This document shows, in pieces, positions 62,279 to 64,000 of a stretch of DNA of 64,000 bases. The notes beneath the pieces are model-generated. The model did no database searches. It was not told the origin of the DNA and saw only the letters and a list, made by a program, of their open reading frames with translations. The DNA is from Amycolatopsis tolypomycina (GTDB taxonomy: Bacteria; Actinomycetota; Actinomycetes; Mycobacteriales; Pseudonocardiaceae), in assembly GCF_900105945.1 (NCBI RefSeq), contig NZ_FNSO01000004.1, positions 2,728,001 through 2,792,000 on the forward strand. Reading direction: 5' to 3'. A program made the translations under genes and the position numbers. Numbering within the stretch: the first letter of the stretch is position 1; every line of letters begins with the position of its first letter.

Positions 62279-63262
62279 GTGCTCGACCTGGCATTCTCCA
62301 CAGAGGACCTGGCGCACACCCGGTTCGCGTTCTCCCCGGCCTGGGAGATCGTCGCGAGCGTCCGCGTCCTGAACTCGCCGGGCCAGCACGCCCTGCACCT
62401 GCCGTGGATCAAGCGCGCCACCGCGGCGCTCGACGGCGCCGGCCTCGACATCGGGCTGCTGCGCGACCTCGTCCCGCTGCGGCACCTGCCCGGGTTCCTG
62501 GCCGGTACGCCGTCGACGCCGCTGCCCGACCTGGCCGACGAGCTCGCCGACCTGCGCGACGTGCCCGCCCGCCTGGTCCGCCGCGAACTGGACGCGATGG
62601 CCGGGCCGCGCTCGCCCGCGCTGGCCCGCCTCCACCGCGACCCCGAGGCGGGCCTCGAGCGGCTCGCGACGCTGATGGAGCGGTACTGGCAGCTCGTGCT
62701 GGCCCCGGACTGGCCCCGGATCCGCGCGCTGCTCGAGGCCGACGTGCTGTACCGGTCCCGGCTGCTGGCCCAGGGCGGGGCCGCCGAGCTGTTCAACGAC
62801 CTCACGCCGCTGGTCCGCTGGCAGGGCGGCACGCTCACGGTGGCGCACCGGCACCTGCACGCCGCCGTCCCGCTCGACGGACGCGGTCTCGTGCTCGTGC
62901 CCTCGGCGTTCGTCTGGCCGCGCGTCTTCTCCAAGACCGACGCGCGCTGGCAGCCGGTGCTGCGCTACCCGCCGCGGGGGATCGCCACGCTGTGGGAGAC
63001 CGGCACGGCCACCGCGCCCGGCGCGCTGGCCGCCGTGGTGGGCCGCGGCCGCGCGATGCTGCTGGCCGAGCTGGCCGCGCCGGCGTCCACCGCGGAACTG
63101 GCCCGGCGCAGCGGGCTGAGCGCCGGCGCGGTGTCGCAGCACCTCGGTGTCCTGAAGGCCGCGGGCCTGGTCAGCGGCCACCGTGCTGGACGTCACGTGC
63201 TCTACGCCCGCACCGCGCTCGCGGAATCCCTGGTCGCGGGCACCGGCGAAGTGGACTGCTGA
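62279..63262 (+). CDS. ArsR-type regulator with long N-terminal domain (DUF5937-like)
   Basis: 327 residues from GTG 62279 (RBS AGGAGG). The first ~245 residues are an unassigned helical domain (LAHTRFAFSPAWEIVASVRVL) seen in actinomycete regulators. The C-terminal part is a winged helix (STAELARRSGLSAGAVSQHLGVLKAAGLVSGHRAGRHVLYART, read in parts). It may sense a ligand through the large domain. It follows the FAD oxidase by 31 bases and could be co-transcribed with it. Confidence 0.85.
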   Translation: MLDLAFSTEDLAHTRFAFSPAWEIVASVRVLNSPGQHALHLPWIKRATAALDGAGLDIGLLRDLVPLRHLPGFLAGTPSTPLPDLADELADLRDVPARLVRRELDAMAGPRSPALARLHRDPEAGLERLATLMERYWQLVLAPDWPRIRALLEADVLYRSRLLAQGGAAELFNDLTPLVRWQGGTLTVAHRHLHAAVPLDGRGLVLVPSAFVWPRVFSKTDARWQPVLRYPPRGIATLWETGTATAPGALAAVVGRGRAMLLAELAAPASTAELARRSGLSAGAVSQHLGVLKAAGLVSGHRAGRHVLYARTALAESLVAGTGEVDC

Positions 63263-63349
63263 GATACCCGCGTACTGGCCTGCTTGAAGGGTCCACCGCG
63301 GACCTACCCTCGGACTCGTCCACCCCCGAACGTGTCGAAAGGCCTCGTC

Positions 63350-64000
63350 GTGTCCGAGCAACAGCCCACCCCCACCAGCGGCACCGTCCAGTCCGTCACC
63401 GGCACCGCGAAGGTGAAGCGCGGCATGGCCGAGATGCTCAAGGGCGGCGTCATCATGGACGTGGTCACCGCCGAGCAGGCCAAGATCGCCGAAGACGCCG
63501 GCGCGGTCGCGGTGATGGCGCTCGAGCGCGTGCCGGCCGACATCCGCGCCCAGGGCGGCGTCGCCCGGATGAGCGACCCCGACCTGATCGACGGCATCAT
63601 CGAGGCCGTCTCGATCCCGGTGATGGCCAAGGCCCGCATCGGCCACTTCGTCGAGGCGCAGGTCCTGCAGTCCCTCGGCGTGGACTACGTCGACGAGTCC
63701 GAGGTCCTCACCCCGGCCGACTACGCCAACCACATCGACAAGTGGGCCTTCACGGTGCCCTTCGTGTGCGGCGCGACCAACCTCGGCGAGGCCCTCCGCC
63801 GGATCACCGAGGGCGCGGCGATGATCCGCTCCAAGGGCGAGGCCGGCACCGGCGACGTCTCCAACGCCACCACCCACATGCGCAAGATCCGCCAGGAGAT
63901 CCGCCGGCTGCAGAACCTGCCCGAGGACGAGCTGTTCGTCGCGGCGAAGGAGCTGCAGGCGCCGTACGAACTGGTTCGCGAAGTGGCCGAGGCCGGGAAG
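63350..64000 (+). CDS. pdxS: Pyridoxal 5'-phosphate synthase lyase subunit (3' end outside window)
   Basis: The first 217 residues of PdxS, which makes PLP from ribose 5-phosphate, glyceraldehyde 3-phosphate and ammonia supplied by Pdx[45 protein letters not shown] (read in parts) and [15 protein letters not shown] include the substrate lysines; [16 protein letters not shown] is the phosphate-binding region. GTG 63350 follows AAAGG. The gene runs off the window. It lies downstream of the pimA region, as in mycobacteria. Confidence 0.96.
   Translation, partial: MSEQQPTPTSGTVQSVTGTAKVKRGMAEMLKGGVIMDVVTAEQAKIAEDAGAVAVMALERVPADIRAQGGVARMSDPDLIDGIIEAVSIPVMAKARIGHFVEAQVLQSLGVDYVDESEVLTPADYANHIDKWAFTVPFVCGATNLGEALRRITEGAAMIRSKGEAGTGDVSNATTHMRKIRQEIRRLQNLPEDELFVAAKELQAPYELVREVAEAGK

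Noticed and set aside
1..64000. CRISPR array or secondary-metabolite gene cluster
   Set aside because: No regularly spaced repeats of CRISPR type, no cas genes, and no PKS, NRPS, terpene or RiPP core genes were seen; the ABC exporters sit among stress genes.

Overview
The window is very GC-rich, uses many GTG starts and ATGA/GTGA gene overlaps, and carries Lsr2, an SsgA-like cell-division protein, PIM-lipid genes (pgsA, patA, pimA) and wax ester/triacylglycerol synthases. This points to a chromosomal segment of a mycelial actinomycete of the Pseudonocardiaceae, most probably an Amycolatopsis-like organism. The genus is an inference from family content, not from a marker gene.

Region 1 (1-42.4 kb) is the striking part. 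It is a dense island of families that in Mycobacterium tuberculosis belong to the DosR/DevR hypoxia-dormancy regulon: four universal stress proteins, three Acg/Rv3131-type nitroreductases plus the remnant of a fourth, three CBS or CBS-BON proteins, two Rv1733c-like membrane proteins, two WS/DGAT acyltransferases, an Rv2004c-like kinase/ATPase, a SulP transporter and the probable tail of a P-type cation ATPase. Added to these are PEP synthase, GAPDH, a zinc alcohol dehydrogenase, DoxX, two sulfide:quinone reductase-like flavoproteins, a stomatin-type protein, three sets of ABC genes, TreT with a C-terminal YHS domain, and a GalT-like enzyme. Many are arranged as divergent pairs, and the gap between the pairs repeatedly holds an imperfect copy of the DosR box (consensus GGGACTWWAGTCCC; 10 to 12 of 14 matches by eye). 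The layout suggests one oxygen- or redox-responsive regulon for survival without growth: rerouting carbon through PEP, storing acyl chains as neutral lipid, using trehalose, disposing of electrons and sulfide, and binding adenylates (USP, CBS). No devR/devS genes lie in the window.

Within the island two paralogous secreted surface-protein genes are both broken. One (12.7-14.5 kb) is cut by an in-frame amber stop just before its LAxTG anchor. The other (19.7-22.2 kb) carries frameshifts, a deletion and an intact IS110-family element.

Region 2 (42.4-47.6 kb) has an orphan membrane protein, a small integration cassette (lsr2, xis-like, tyrosine integrase) ending beside tRNA-Val(GAC), then tRNA-Cys and tRNA-Gly, an ssgB-like gene and tRNA-Val(CAC).

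Region 3 (47.6-64 kb) is more conventional: an undecaprenyl-phosphate sugar transferase, a RutE-type nitroreductase, then thrS - HIT (Ap4A phosphorylase type) - marR - pgsA - patA - pimA, matching M. tuberculosis Rv2614c-Rv2610c with a marR gene inserted. It continues with small hypothetical genes, an XdhC-like Rossmann protein, an unusual EF-G paralogue, a bicovalent-type FAD oxidase, an ArsR-type regulator and the start of pdxS. The marR promoter and the RutE-type promoter share an operator-like palindrome.
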